Below, one piece after another: positions 40,601 through 55,600 of a DNA stretch of 64,000 nucleotides (its first letter is position 1; each line of letters opens with the position of its first letter). Both the position numbers and the translations under genes were made by a program. The DNA is from Closterium sp. Naga37s-1 (lineage: Eukaryota; Streptophyta; Zygnematophyceae; Desmidiales; Closteriaceae), in the NCBI GenBank assembly GCA_947471745.1, contig CANJKZ010000264.1, positions 751,501 to 815,500 on the forward strand, read 5' to 3'. The notes below the pieces were generated by a model. That model was not told the DNA's origin. It did not search any database and saw nothing but the letters and a program-made list of their open reading frames with translations.

Positions 40601-43600
40601 ATGAAGGAGATGGAATGTAAATGAAGGAGATGGAATGTAAATGAAGGAGGGGGAATGTAAATGAAGGAGATGGAATGTAAATGAAGGAGATGGAATGTAA
40701 ATGAAGGAGATGGAATGTAAATGAAGGAGATGGAATGTAAATGAAGGAGATGGAATGTAAATGAAGGAGATGGAATGTAAATGAAGGAGATGGAATGTAA
40801 ATGAAGGAGATGGAATGTAAATGAAGGAGATGGAATGTAAATGAAGGAGATGGAATGTAAATGAAGGAGATGGAATGTAAATGAAGGAGATGGAATGTAA
40901 ATGAAGGAAGGGGAATGTAAATGAAGGAGATGGAATGTAAATGAAGGAGGGGGAATGTAAATGAAGGAGATGGAATGTAAATGAAGGAGATGGAATGTAA
41001 ATGAAGGAGATGGAATGTAAATGAAGGAGATGGAATGTAAATGAAGGAGATGGAATGTAAATGAAGGAGATGGAATGTAAATGAAGGAGATGGAATGTAA
41101 ATGAAGGAGGGGGAATGTAAATGAAGGAGATGGAATGTAAATGAAGGAGGGGGAATGTAAATGAAGGAGGGGGAATGTAAATGAAGGAGATGGAATGTAA
41201 ATGAAGGAGATGGAATGTAAATGAAGGAGATGGAATGTAAATGAAGGAGGGGGAATGTAAATGAAGGAGGGGGAATGTAAATGAAGGAGATGGAATGTAA
41301 ATGAAGGAGGGGAATGTAAATGAAGGAGATGGAATGTAAATGAAGGAGATGGAATGTAAATGAAGGAGATGGAATGTAAATGAAGGAGATGGAATGTAAA
41401 TGAAGGAGATGGAATGTAAATGAAGGAGATGGAATGTAAATGAAGGAGATGGAATGTAAATGAAGGAGATGGAATGTAAATGAAGGAGATGGAATGTAAA
41501 TGAAGGAGATGGAATGTAAATGAAGGAGATGGAATGTAAATGAAGGAGATGGAATGTAAATGAAGGAGATGGAATGTAAATGAAGGAGATGGAATGTAAA
41601 TGAAGGAGATGGAATGTAAATGAAGGAGATGGAATGTAAATGAAGGAGATGGAATGTAAATGAAGGAGGGGGAATGTAAATGAAGGAGATGGAATGTAAA
41701 TGAAGGAGGGGGAATGTAAATGAAGGAGGGGGAATGTAAATGAAGGAGATGGAATGTAAATGAAGGAGATGGAATGTAAATGAAGGAGATGGAATGTAAA
41801 TGAAGGAGGGGGAATGTAAATGAAGGAGGGGGAATGTAAATGAAGGAGATGGAATGTAAATGAAGGAGGGGGAATGTAAATGAAGGAGATGGAATGTAAA
41901 TGAAAGAGATGGAATGTAAATGAAGGAGATGGAATCTAAATGAAGGAGATGGAATGTAAATGAAGGAGATGGAATGTAAATGAAGGAGATGGAATGTAAA
42001 TGAAGGAGATGGAATGTAAATGAAGGAGGGGGAATGTAAATGAAGGAGATGGAATGTAAATGAAGGAGATGGAATGTAAATGAAGGAGATGGAATGTAAA
42101 TGAAGGAGATGGAATGTAAATGAAGGAGATGGAATGTAAATGAAGGAGATGGAATGTAAATGAAGGAGATGGAATGTAAATGAAGGAGATGGAATGTAAA
42201 TGAAGGAGATGGAATGTAAATGAAGGAGATGGAATGTAAATGAAGGAGATGGAATGTAAATGAAGGAGATGGAATGTAAATGAAGGAAGGGGAATGTAAA
42301 TGAAGGAGATGGAATGTAAATGAAGGAGGGGGAATGTAAATGAAGGAGATGGAATGTAAATGAAGGAGATGGAATGTAAATGAAGGAGATGGAATGTAAA
42401 TGAAGGAGATGGAATGTAAATGAAGGAGATGGAATGTAAATGAAGGAGATGGAATGTAAATGAAGGAGATGGAATGTAAATGAAGGAGATGGAATGTAAA
42501 TGAAGGAGGGGGAATGTAAATGAAGGAGATGGAATGTAAATGAAGGAGGGGGAATGTAAATGAAGGAGGGGGAATGTAAATGAAGGAGATGGAATGTAAA
42601 TGAAGGAGATGGAATGTAAATGAAGGAGATGGAATGTAAATGAAGGAGGGGGAATGTAAATGAAGGAGGGGGAATGTAAATGAAGGAGATGGAATGTAAA
42701 TGAAGGAGATGGAATCTAAATGAAGGAGATGGAATGTAAATGAAGGAGATGGAATGTAAATGAAGGAGATGGAATGTAAATGAAGGAGATGGAATGTAAA
42801 TGAAGGAGATGGAATGTAAATGAAGGAGATGGAATGTAAATGAAGGAGATGGAATGTAAATGAAGGAGATGGAATGTAAATGAAGGAGATGGAATGTAAA
42901 TGAAGGAGGGGGAATGTAAATGAAGGAGATGGAATGTAAATGAAGGAGAAGGAATGTAAATGAAGGAGATGGAATGTAAATGAAGGAGGGGGAATGTAAA
43001 TGAAGGAGGGGGAATGTAAATGAAGGAGGGGGAATGTAAATGAAGGAGATGGAATGTAAATGAAGGAGATGGAATGTAAATGAAGGAGATGGAATGTAAA
43101 TGAAGGAGGGGGAATGTAAATGAAGGAGATGGAATGTAAATGAAGGAGATGGAATGTAAATGAAGGAGATGGAATGTAAATGAAGGAGATGGAATGTAAA
43201 TGAAGGAGATGGAATGTAAATGAAGGAGATGGAATGTAAATGAAGGAGATGGAATGTAAATGAAGGAGATGGAATTTAAATGAAGGAGGGGGAATGTAAA
43301 TGAAGGAGATGGAATGTAAATGAAGGAGATGGAATGTAAATGAAGGAGATGGAATGTAAATGAAGGAGATGGAATGTAAATGAAGGAGATGGAATGTAAA
43401 TGAAGGAGATGGAATGTAAATGAAGGAGGGGGAATGTAAATGAAGGAGGGGGAATGTAAATGAAGGAGATGGAATGTAAATGAAGGAGATGGAATGTAAA
43501 TGAAGGAGGGGGAATGTAAATGAAGGAGATGGAATGTAAATGAAGGAGATGGAATGTAAATGAAGGAGATGGAATGTAAATGAAGGAGATGGAATGTAAA

Positions 43601-46600
43601 TGAAGGAGGGGGAATGTACATGAAGGAGATGGAATGTAAATGAAGGAGATGGAATGTAAATGAAGGAGATGGAATGTAAATGAAGGAGATGGAATGTAAA
43701 TGAAGGAGATGGAATGTAAATGAAGGAGATGGAATGTAAATGAAGGAGATGGAATGTAAATGAAGGAGATGGAATGTAAATGAAGGAGATGGAATGTAAA
43801 TGAAGGAGATGGAATGTAAATGAAGGAGATGGAATGTAAATGAAGGAGATGGAATGTAAATGAAGGAGATGGAATGTAAATGAAGGAGATGGAATGTAAA
43901 TGAAGGAGATGGAATGTAAATGAAGGAGATGGAATGTAAATGAAGGAGATGGAATGTAAATGAAGGAGATGGAATGTAAATGAAGGAGATGGAATGTAAA
44001 TGAAGGAGATGGAATGTAAATGAAGGAGGGGGAATGTAAATGAAGGAGATGGAATGTAAATGAAGGAGGGGGAATGTAAATGAAGGAGGGGGAATGTAAA
44101 TGAAGGAGATGGAATGTAAATGAAGGAGATGGAATGTAAATGAAGGAGATGGAATGTAAATGAAGGAGGGGGAATGTAAATGAAGGAGGGGGAATGTAAA
44201 TGAAGGAGATGGAATGTAAATGAAGGAGGGGGAATGTAAATGAAGGAGATGGAATGTAAATGAAAGAGATGGAATGTAAATGAAGGAGATGGAATGTAAA
44301 TGAAGGAGATGGAATGTAAATGAAGGAGATGGAATGTAAATGAAGGAGATGGAATGTAAATGAAGGAGATGGAATGTAAATGAAGGAGGGGGAATGTAAA
44401 TGAAGGAGATGGAATGTAAATGAAGGAGATGGAATGTAAATGAAGGAGATGGAATGTAAATGAAGGAGATGGAATGTAAATGAAGGAGATGGAATGTAAA
44501 TGAAGGAGATGGAATGTAAATGAAGGAGATGGAATGTAAATGAAGGAGATGGAATGTAAATGAAGGAGATGGAATGTAAATGAAGGAGATGGAATGTAAA
44601 TGAAGGAGATGGAATGTAAATGAAGGAGATGGAATGTAAATGAAGGAAGGGGAATGTAAATGAAGGAGATGGAATGTAAATGAAGGAGGGGGAATGTAAA
44701 TGAAGGAGATGGAATGTAAATGAAGGAGATGGAATGTAAATGAAGGAGATGGAATGTAAATGAAGGAGATGGAATGTAAATGAAAGAGATGGAATGTAAA
44801 TGAAGGAGATGGAATGTAAATGAAGGAGATGGAATGTAAATGAAGGAGATGGAATGTAAATGAAGGAGGGGGAATGTAAATGAAGGAGATGGAATGTAAA
44901 TGAAGGAGGGGGAATGTAAATGAAGGAGGGGGAATGTAAATGAAGGAGATGGAATGTAAATGAAGGAGATGGAATGTAAATGAAGGAGATGGAATGTAAA
45001 TGAAGGAGGGGGAATGTAAATGAAGGAGGGGGAATGTAAATGAAGGAGATGGAATGTAAATGAAGGAGGGGGAATGTAAATGAAGGAGATGGAATGTAAA
45101 TGAAGGAGATGGAATGTAAATGAAGGAGATGGACTGTAAATGAAGGAGATGGAATGTAAATGAAGGAGATGGAATGTAAATGAAGGAGATGGAATGTAAA
45201 TGAAGGAGATGGAATGTAAATGAAGGAGATGGAATGTAAATGAAGGAGATGGAATGTAAATGAAGGAGATGGAATGTAAATGAAGGAGATGGAATGTAAA
45301 TGAAGGAGATGGAATGTAAATGAAGGAGATGGAATGTAAATGAAGGAGATGGAATGTAAATGAAGGAAGGGGAATGTAAATGAAGGAGATGGAATGTAAA
45401 TGAAGGAGGGGGAATGTAAATGAAGGAGATGGAATGTAAATGAAGGAGATGGAATGTAAATGAAGGAGATGGAATGTAAATGAAGGAGAAGGAATGTAAA
45501 TGAAGGAGATGGAATGTAAATGAAGGAGGGGGAATGTACATGAAGGAGATGGAATGTAAATGAAGGAGATGGAATGTAAATGAAGGAGATGGAATGTAAA
45601 TGAAGGAGATGGAATGTAAATGAAGGAGATGGAATGTAAATGAAGGAGGGGGAATGTAAATGAAGGAGATGGAATGTAAATGAAGGAGATGGAATGTAAA
45701 TGAAGGAGATGGAATGTAAATGAAGGAGATGGAATGTAAATGAAGGAGATGGAATGTAAATGAAGGAGATGGAATGTAAATGAAGGAGATGGAATGTAAA
45801 TGAAGGAGATGGAATGTAAATGAAGGAGATGGAATGTAAATGAAGGAGATGGAATGTAAATGAAGGAGATGGAATGTAAATGAAGGAAGGGGAATGTAAA
45901 TGAAGGAGATGGAATGTAAATGAAGGAGGGGGAATGTAAATGAAGGAGATGGAATGTAAATGAAGGAGATGGAATGTAAATGAAGGAGATGGAATGTAAA
46001 TGAAGGAGATGGAATGTAAATGAAGGAGGGGGAATGTAAATGAAGGAGGGGGAATGTAAATGAAGGAGATGGAATGTAAATGAAGGAGGGGGAATGTAAA
46101 TGAAGGAGATGGAATGTAAATGAAGGAGAGGGAATGTAAATGAAGGAGATGGAATGTAAATGAAGGAGATGGAATGTAAATGAAGGAGATGTAATGTAAA
46201 TGAAGGAGATGGAATGTAAATGAAGGAGATGGAATGTAAATGAAGGAGATGGAATGTAAATGAAGGAGATGGAATGTAAATGAAGGAGATGGAATGTAAA
46301 TGAAGGAGATGGAATGTAAATGAAGGAGATGGAATGTAAATGAAGGAGATGGAATGTAAATGAAGGAGATGGAATGTAAATGAAGGAGATGGAATGTAAA
46401 TGAAGGAGATGGAATGTAAATGAAGGAGATGGAATGTAAATGAAGGAGATGGAATGTAAATGAAGGAGATGGAATGTAAATGAAGGAGATGGAATGTAAA
46501 TGAAGGAGATGGAATGTAAATGAAGGAGATGGAATGTAAATGAAGGAGATGGAATGTAAATGAAGGAGATGGAATGTAAATGAAGGAGATGGAATGTAAA

Positions 46601-49600
46601 TGAAGGAGATGGAATGTAAATGAAGGAGATGGAATGTAAATGAAGGAGATGGAATGTAAATGAAGGAGATGGAATGTAAATGAAGGAGATGGAATGTAAA
46701 TGAAGGAGATGGAATGTAAATGAAGGAGATGGAATGTAAATGAAGGAGATGGAATGTAAATGAAGGAGATGGAATGTAAATGAAGGAGATGGAATGTAAA
46801 TGAAGGAGATGGAATGTAAATGAAGGAGATGGAATGTAAATGAAGGAGGGGGAATGTAAATGAAGGAGATGGAATGTAAATGAAGGAGATGGAATGTAAA
46901 TGAAGGAGGGGGAATGTACATGAAGGAGATGGAATGTAAATGAAGGAGATGGAATGTAAATGAAGGAGATGGAATGTAAATGAAGGAGATGGAATGTAAA
47001 TGAAGGAGATGGAATGTAAATGAAGGAGATGGAATGTAAATGAAGGAGATGGAATGTAAATGAAGGAGATGGAATGTAAATGAAGGAGATGGAATGTAAA
47101 TGAAGGAGATGGAATGTAAATGAAGGAGATGGAATGTAAATGAAGGAGATGGAATGTAAATGAAGGAGATGGAATGTAAATGAAGGAGATGGAATGTAAA
47201 TGAAGGAGATGGAATGTAAATGAAGGAGATGGAATGTAAATGAAGGAGATGGAATGTAAATGAAGGAGATGGAATGTAAATGAAGGAGATGGAATGTAAA
47301 TGAAGGAGGGGGAATGTAAATGAAGGAGATGGAATGTAAATGAAGGAGGGGAATGTAAATGAAGGAGGGGGAATGTAAATGAAGGAGATGGAATGTAAAT
47401 GAAGGAGATGGAATGTAAATGAAGGAGATGGAATGTAAATGAAGGAGGGGGAATGTAAATGAAGGAGGGGGAATGTAAATGAAGGAGATGGAATGTAAAT
47501 GAAGGAGGGGGAATGTAAATGAAGGAGATGGAATGTAAATGAAAGAGTTGGAATGTAAATGAAGGAGATGGAATCTAAATGAAGGAGATGGAATGTAAAT
47601 GAAGGAGATGGAATGTAAATGAAGGAGATGGAATGTAAATGAAGGAGATGGAATGTAAATGAAGGAGGGGGAATGTAAATGAAGGAGATGGAATGTAAAT
47701 GAAGGAGATGGAATGTAAATGAAGGAGATGGAATGTAAATGAAGGAGATGGAATGTAAATGAAGGAGATGGAATCTAAATGAAGGAGATGGAATGTAAAT
47801 GAAGGAGATGGAATGTAAATGAAGGAGATGGAATGTAAATGAAGGAGATGGAATGTAAATGAAGGAGATGGAATGTAAATGAAGGAGATGGAATGTAAAT
47901 GAAGGAGATGGAATGTAAATGAAGGAGATGGAATGTAAATGAAGGAGATGGAATGTAAATGAAGGAGGGGGAATGTAAATGAAAGAGATGGAATGTAAAT
48001 GAAGGAGGGGGAATGTAAATGAAGGAGGGGGAATGTAAATGAAGGAAGGGGAATGTAAATGAAGGAGATGGAATGTAAATGAAGGAGATGGAATGTAAAT
48101 GAAGGAGATGGAATGTAAATGAAGGAGATGGAATGTAAATGAAGGAGATGGAATGTAAATGAAGGAGATGGAATGTAAATGAAGGAGATGGAATGTAAAT
48201 GAAGGAGGGGGAATGTAAATGAAGGAGGGGGAATGTAAATGAAGGAGATGGAATGTAAATGAAGGAGATGGAATGTAAAAGAAGGAGATGGAATGTAAAT
48301 GAAGGAGGGGGAAGATGGAATGTAAATGAAGGAGATGGAATGTAAATGAAGGAGGGGGAATGTAAATGAAGGAGATGGAATGTAAATGAAGGAGGGGGAA
48401 TGTAAATGAAGGAGATGGAATGTCAATGAAGGAGATGGAATGTAAATGAAGGAGATGGAATGTAAATGAAGGAGATGGAATGTAAATGAAGGAGGGGGAA
48501 TGTAAATGAAGGAGGGGGAATGTAAATGAAGGAGATGGAATGTACATGAAGGAGGGGGAATGTAAATGAAGGAGGGGGAATGTAAATGAAGGAGATGGAA
48601 TGTAAATGAAGGAGATGGAATGTAAATGAAGGAGGGGGAATGTAAATGAAGGAGATGGAATGTAAATGAAGGAGGGGGAATGTAAATGAAGGAGATGGAA
48701 TGTAAATGAAGGAGATGGAATGTAAATGAAGGAGATGGAATCTAAATGAAGGAGATGGAATGTAAATGAAGGAGATGGAATGTAAATGAAGGAGATGGAA
48801 TGTAAATGAAGGAGATGGAATGTAAATGAAGGAGGGGGAATGTAAATGAAGGAGATGGAATGTAAATGAAGGAGATGGAATGTAAATGAAGGAGATGGAA
48901 TGTAAATGAAGGAGATGGAATGTAAATGAAGGAGATGGAATGTAAATGAAGGAGATGGAATGTAAATGAAGGAGATGGAATGTAAATGAAGGAGATGGAA
49001 TGTAAATGAAGGAGATGGAATGTAAATGAAGGAGATGGAATGTAAATGAAGGAGATGGAATGTAAATGAAGGAGATGGAATGTAAATGAAGGAGATGGAA
49101 TGTAAATGAAGGAGATGGAATGTAAATGAAAGAGGGGGAATGTAAATGAAGGAGATGGAATGTAAATGAAGGAAGGGGAATGTAAATGAAGGAGATGGAA
49201 TGTAAATGAAGGAGGGGGAATGTAAATGAAGGAGATGGAATGTAAATGAAGGAGATGGAATGTAAATGAAGGAGATGGAATGTAAATGAAGGAGGGGGAA
49301 TGTAAATGAAGGAGGGGGAATGTAAATGAAGGAGATGGAATGTAAATGAAGGAGGGGGAATGTAAATGAAGGAGATGGAATGTAAATGAAAGAGATGGAA
49401 TGTAAATGAAGGAGATGGAATCTAAATGAAGGAGATGGAATGTAAATGAAGGAGATGGAATGTAAATGAAGGAGATGGAATGTAAATGAAGGAGATGGAA
49501 TGTAAATGAAGGAGATGGAATGTAAATGAAGGAGGGGGAATGTAAATGAAGGAGGGGGAATGTAAATGAAGGAGATGGAATGTAAATGAAGGAGATGGAA

Positions 49601-52600
49601 TCTAAATGAAGGAGATGGAATGTAAATGAAGGAGATGGAATGTAAATGAAGGAGATGGAATGTAAATGAAGGAGATGGAATGTAAATGAAGGAGATGGAA
49701 TGTAAATGAAGGAGATGTAATGTAAATGAAGGAGATGGAATGTAAATGAAGGAGATGGAATGTAAATGAAGGAGATGGAATGTAAATGAAGGAGGGGGAA
49801 TGTAAATGAAGGAGATGGAATGTAAATGAAGGAGAAGGAATGTAAATGAAGGAGATGGAATGTAAATGAAGGAGGGGGAATGTAAATGAAGGAGGGGGAA
49901 TGTAAATGAAGGAGGGGGAATGTAAATGAAGGAGATGGAATGTAAATGAAGGAGATGGAATGTAAATGAAGGAGATGGAATGTAAATGAAGGAGGGGAAT
50001 GTAAATGAAGGAGATGGAATGTAAATGAAGGAGATGGAATGTAAATGAAGGAGATGGAATGTAAATGAAGGAGATGGAATGTAAATGAAGGAGATGGAAT
50101 GTAAATGAAGGAGATGGAATGTAAATGAAGGAGATGGAATGTAAATGAAGGAGATGGAATGTAAATGAAGGAGGGGGAATGTAAATGAAGGAGGGGGAAT
50201 GTAAATGAAGGAGATGGAATGTAAATGAAGGAGATGGAATGTAAATGAAGGAGATGGAATGTAAATGAAGGAGATGGAATGTAAATGAAGGAGATGGAAT
50301 GTAAATGAAGGAGGGGGAATGTAAATGAAGGAGGGGGAATGTAAATGAAGGAGATGGAATGTAAATGAAGGAGATGGAATGTAAATGAAGGAGGGGGAAT
50401 GTAAATGAAGGAGATGGAATGTAAATGAAGGAGATGGAATGTAAATGAAGGAGATGGAATGTAAATGAAGGAGATGGAATGTAAATGAAGGAGGGGAATG
50501 TACATGAAGGAGGGATGTAATGAGGAGATGGAATGTAAATGAAGGAGATGGAATGTAAATGAAGGAGATGCAATGTAAATGAAGGAGATGGAATGTAAAT
50601 GAAGGAGATGGAATGTAAATGAAGGAGATGGAATGTAAATGAAGGAGATGGAATGTAAATGAAGGAGATGGAATGTAAATGAAGGAGATGGAATGTAAAT
50701 GAAGGAGATGGAATGTAAATGAAGGAGATGGAATGTAAATGAAGGAGATGGAATGTAAATGAAGGAGATGGAATGTAAATGAAGGAGATGGAATGTAAAT
50801 GAAGGAGATGGAATGTAAATGAAGGAGATGGAATGTAAATGAAGGAGATGGAATGTAAATGAAGGAGATGGAATGTAAATGAAGGAGATGGAATGTAAAT
50901 GAAGGAGGGGGAATGTAAATGAAGGAGATGGAATGTAAATGAAGGAGGGGGAATGTAAATGAAGGAGGGGGAATGTAAATGAAGGAGATGGAATGTAAAT
51001 GAAGGAGATGGAATGTAAATGAAGGAGATGGAATGTAAATGAAGGAGGGGGAATGTAAATGAAGGAGGGGGAATGTAAATGAAGGAGATGGAATGTAAAT
51101 GAAGGAGGGGGAATGTAAATGAAGGAGATGGAATGTAAATGAAAGAGATGGAATGTAAATGAAGGAGATGGAATCTAAATGAAGGAGATGGAATGTAAAT
51201 GAAGGAGATGGAATGTAAATGAAGGAGATGGAATGTAAATGAAGGAGATGGAATGTAAATGAAGGAGGGGGAATGTAAATGAAGGAGATGGAATGTAAAT
51301 GAAGGAGATGGAATGTAAATGAAGGAGATGGAATGTAAATGAAGGAGATGGAATGTAAATGAAGGAGATGGAATGTAAATGAAGGAGATGGAATGTAAAT
51401 GAAGGAGATGGAATGTAAATGAAGGAGATGGAATGTAAATGAAGGAGATGGAATGTAAATGAAGGAGATGGAATGTAAATGAAGGAGATGGAATGTAAAT
51501 GAAGGAGATGGAATGTAAATGAAGGAAGGGGAATGTAAATGAAGGAGATGGAATGTAAATGAAGGAGGGGGAATGTAAATGAAGGAGATGGAATGTAAAT
51601 GAAGGAGATGGAATGTAAATGAAGGAGATGGAATGTAAATGAAGGAGATGGAATGTAAATGAAGGAGATGGAATGTAAATGAAGGAGATGGAATGTAAAT
51701 GAAGGAGATGGAATGTAAATGAAGGAGATGGAATGTAAATGAAGGAGGGGAATGTAAATGAAGGAGATGGAATGTAAATGAAGGAGAAGGAATGTAAATG
51801 AAGGAGGGGGAATGTAAATGAAGGAGATGGAATGTAAATGAAGGAGATGGAATGTAAATGAAGGAGATGGAATGTAAATGAAGGAGGGGGAATGTAAATG
51901 AAGGAGGGGGAATGTAAATGAAGGAGATGGAATGTAAATGAAGGAGGGGGAATGTAATGAAGGAGATGGAATGTAAATGAAGGAGATGGAATGTAAATGA
52001 AGGAGATGGACTGTAAATGAAGGAGATGGAATGTAAATGAAGGAGATGGAATGTAAATGAAGGAGATGGAATGTAAATGAAGGAGATGGAATGTAAATGA
52101 AGGAGATGGAATGTAAATGAAGGAGATGAATGTAAATGAAGGAGATGGAATGTAAATGAAGGAGATGGAATGTAAATGAAGGAGATGGAATGTAAATGAA
52201 GGAGATGGAATGTAAATGAAGGAGATGGAATGTAAATGAAGGAAGGGGAATGTAAATGAAGGAGATGGAATGTAAATGAAGGAGGGGGAATGTAAATGAA
52301 GGAGATGGAATGTAAATGAAGGAGATGGAATGTAAATGAAGGAGATGGAATGTAAATGAAGGAGAAGGAATGTAAATGAAGGAGATGGAATGTAAATGAA
52401 GGAGGGGGAATGTACATGAAGGAGATGGAATGTAAATGAAGGAGATGGAATGTAAATGAAGGAGATGGAATGTAAATGAAGGAGATGGAATGTAAATGAA
52501 GGAGATGGAATGTAAATGAAGGAGGGGGAATGTAAATGAAGGAGATGGAATGTAAATGAAGGAGATGGAATGTAAATGAAGGAGATGGAATGTAAATGAA

Positions 52601-55600
52601 GGAGATGGAATGTAAATGAAGGAGATGGAATGTAAATGAAGGAGATGGAATGTAAATGAAGGAGATGGAATGTAAATGAAGGAGATGGAATGTAAATGAA
52701 GGAGATGGAATGTAAATGAAGGAGATGGAATGTAAATGAAGGAGATGGAATGTAAATGAAGGAAGGGGAATGTAAATGAAGGAGATGGAATGTAAATGAA
52801 GGAGGGGGAATGTAAATGAAAGAGATGGAATGTAAATGAAGGAGATGGAATGTAAATGAAGGAGATGGAATGTAAATGAAGGAGATGGAATGTAAATGAA
52901 GGAGATGGAATGTAAATGAAAGAGATGGAATGTAAATGAAGGAGATGGAATCTAAATGAAGGAGATGGAATGTAAATGAAGGAGATGGAATGTAAATGAA
53001 GGAGAAGGAATGTAAATGAAGGAGATGGAATGTAAATGAAGGAGGGGGAATGTACATGAAGGAGATGGAATGTAAATGAAGGAGATGGAATGTAAATGAA
53101 GGAGATGGAATGTAAATGAAGGAGATGGAATGTAAATGAAGGAGATGGAATGTAAATGAAGGAGGGGGAATGTAAATGAAGGAGATGGAATGTAAATGAA
53201 GGAGATGGAATGTAAATGAAGGAGATGGAATGTAAATGAAGGAGATGGAATGTAAATGAAGGAGATGGAATGTAAATGAAGGAGATGGAATGTAAATGAA
53301 GGAGATGGAATGTAAATGAAGGAGATGGAATGTAAATGAAGGAGATGGAATGTAAATGAAGGAGATGGAATGTAAATGAAGGAAGGGGAATGTAAATGAA
53401 GGAGATGGAATGTAAATGAAGGAGGGGGAATGTAAATGAAGGAGATGGAATGTAAATGAAGGAGATGGAATGTAAATGAAGGAGATGGAATGTAAATGAA
53501 GGAGAAGGAATGTAAATGAAGGAGATGGAATGTAAATGAAGGAGGGGGAATGTACATGAAGGAGATGGAATGTAAATGAAGGAGATGGAATGTAAATGAA
53601 GGAGATGGAATGTAAATGAAGGAGATGGAATGTAAATGAAGGAGATGGAATGTAAATGAAGGAGGGGGAATGTAAATGAAGGAGATGGAATGTAAATGAA
53701 GGAGATGGAATGTAAATGAAGGAGATGGAATGTAAATGAAGGAGATGGAATGTAAATGAAGGAGATGGAATGTAAATGAAGGAGATGGAATGTAAATGAA
53801 GGAGATGGAATGTAAATGAAGGAGATGGAATGTAAATGAAGGAGATGGAATGTAAATGAAGGAGATGGAATGTAAATGAAGGAGATGGAATGTAAATGAA
53901 GGAAGGGGAATGTAAATGAAGGAGATGGAATGTAAATGAAGGAGGGGGAATGTAAATGAAGGAGATGGAATGTAAATGAAGGAGATGGAATGTAAATGAA
54001 GGAGATGGAATGTAAATGAAGGAGATGGAATGTAAATGAAGGAGGGGAATGTAAATGAAGGAGGGGAATGTAAATGAAGGAGATGGAATGTAAATGAAGG
54101 AGGGGAATGTAAATGAAGGAGATGGAATGTAAATGAAGGAGAGGGAATGTAAATGAAGGAGATGGAATGTAAATGAAGGAGATGGAATGTAAATGAAGGA
54201 GATGTAATGTAAATGAAGGAGATGGAATGTAAATGAAGGAGATGGAATGTAAATGAAGGAGATGGAATGTAAATGAAGGAGATGGAATGTAAATGAAGGA
54301 GATGGAATGTAAATGAAGGAGATGGAATGTAAATGAAGGAGATGGAATGTAAATGAAGGAGATGGAATGTAAATGAAGGAGATGGAATGTAAATGAAGGA
54401 GATGGAATGTAAATGAAGGAGATGGAATGTAAATGAAGGAGATGGAATGTAAATGAAGGAGATGGAATGTAAATGAAGGAGATGGAATGTAAATGAAGGA
54501 GATGGAATGTAAATGAAGGAGATGGAATGTAAATGAAGGAGATGGAATGTAAATGAAGGAGATGGAATGTAAATGAAGGAGATGGAATGTAAATGAAGGA
54601 GGGGGAATGTAAGTGAAGGAGATGGAATGTAAATGAAGGAGATGGAATGTAAATGAAGGAGATGGAATGTAAATGAAGGAGATGGAATGTAAATGAAGGA
54701 GATGGAATGTAAATGAAGGAGATGGAATGTAAATGAAGGAGATGGAATGTAAATGAAGGAGATGGAATGTAAATGAAGGAGATGGAATGTAAATGAAGGA
54801 GATGGAATGTAAATGAAGGAGAGGGAATGTAAATGAAGGAGATGGAATGTAAATGAAGGAGATGGAATGTAAATGAAGGAGATGGAATGTAAATGAAGGA
54901 GATGGAATGTAAATGAAGGAGATGGAATGTAAATGAAGGAGATGGAATGTAAATGAAGGAGATGGAATGTAAATGAAGGAGATGGAATGTAAATGAAGGA
55001 GATGGAATGTAAATGAAGGAGATGGAATGTAAATGAAGGAGATGGAATGTAAATGAAGGAGATGGAATGTAAATGAAGGAGATGGAATGTAAATGAAGGA
55101 GATGGAATGTAAATGAAGGAGATGGAATGTAAATGAAGGAGATGGAATGTAAATGAAGGAGATGGAATGTAAATGAAGGAGATGGAATGTAAATGAAGGA
55201 GATGGAATGTAAATGAAGGAGATGGAATGTAAATGAAGGAGATGGAATGTAAATGAAGGAGGGGGAATGTAAATGAAGGAGATGGAATGTAAATGAAGGA
55301 GGGGGAATGTAAATGAAGGAGGGGGAATGTAAATGAAGGAGATGGAATGTAAATGAAGGAGATGGAATGTAAATGAAGGAGATGGAATGTAAATGAAGGA
55401 GGGGGAATGTAAATGAAGGAGGGGGAATGTAAATGAAGGAGATGGAATGTAAATGAAGGAGGGGGAATGTAAATGAAGGAGATGGAATGTAAATGAAAGA
55501 GATGGAATGTAAATGAAGGAGATGGAATCTAAATGAAGGAGATGGAATGTAAATGAAGGAGATGGAATGTAAATGAAGGAGATGGAATGTAAATGAAGGA

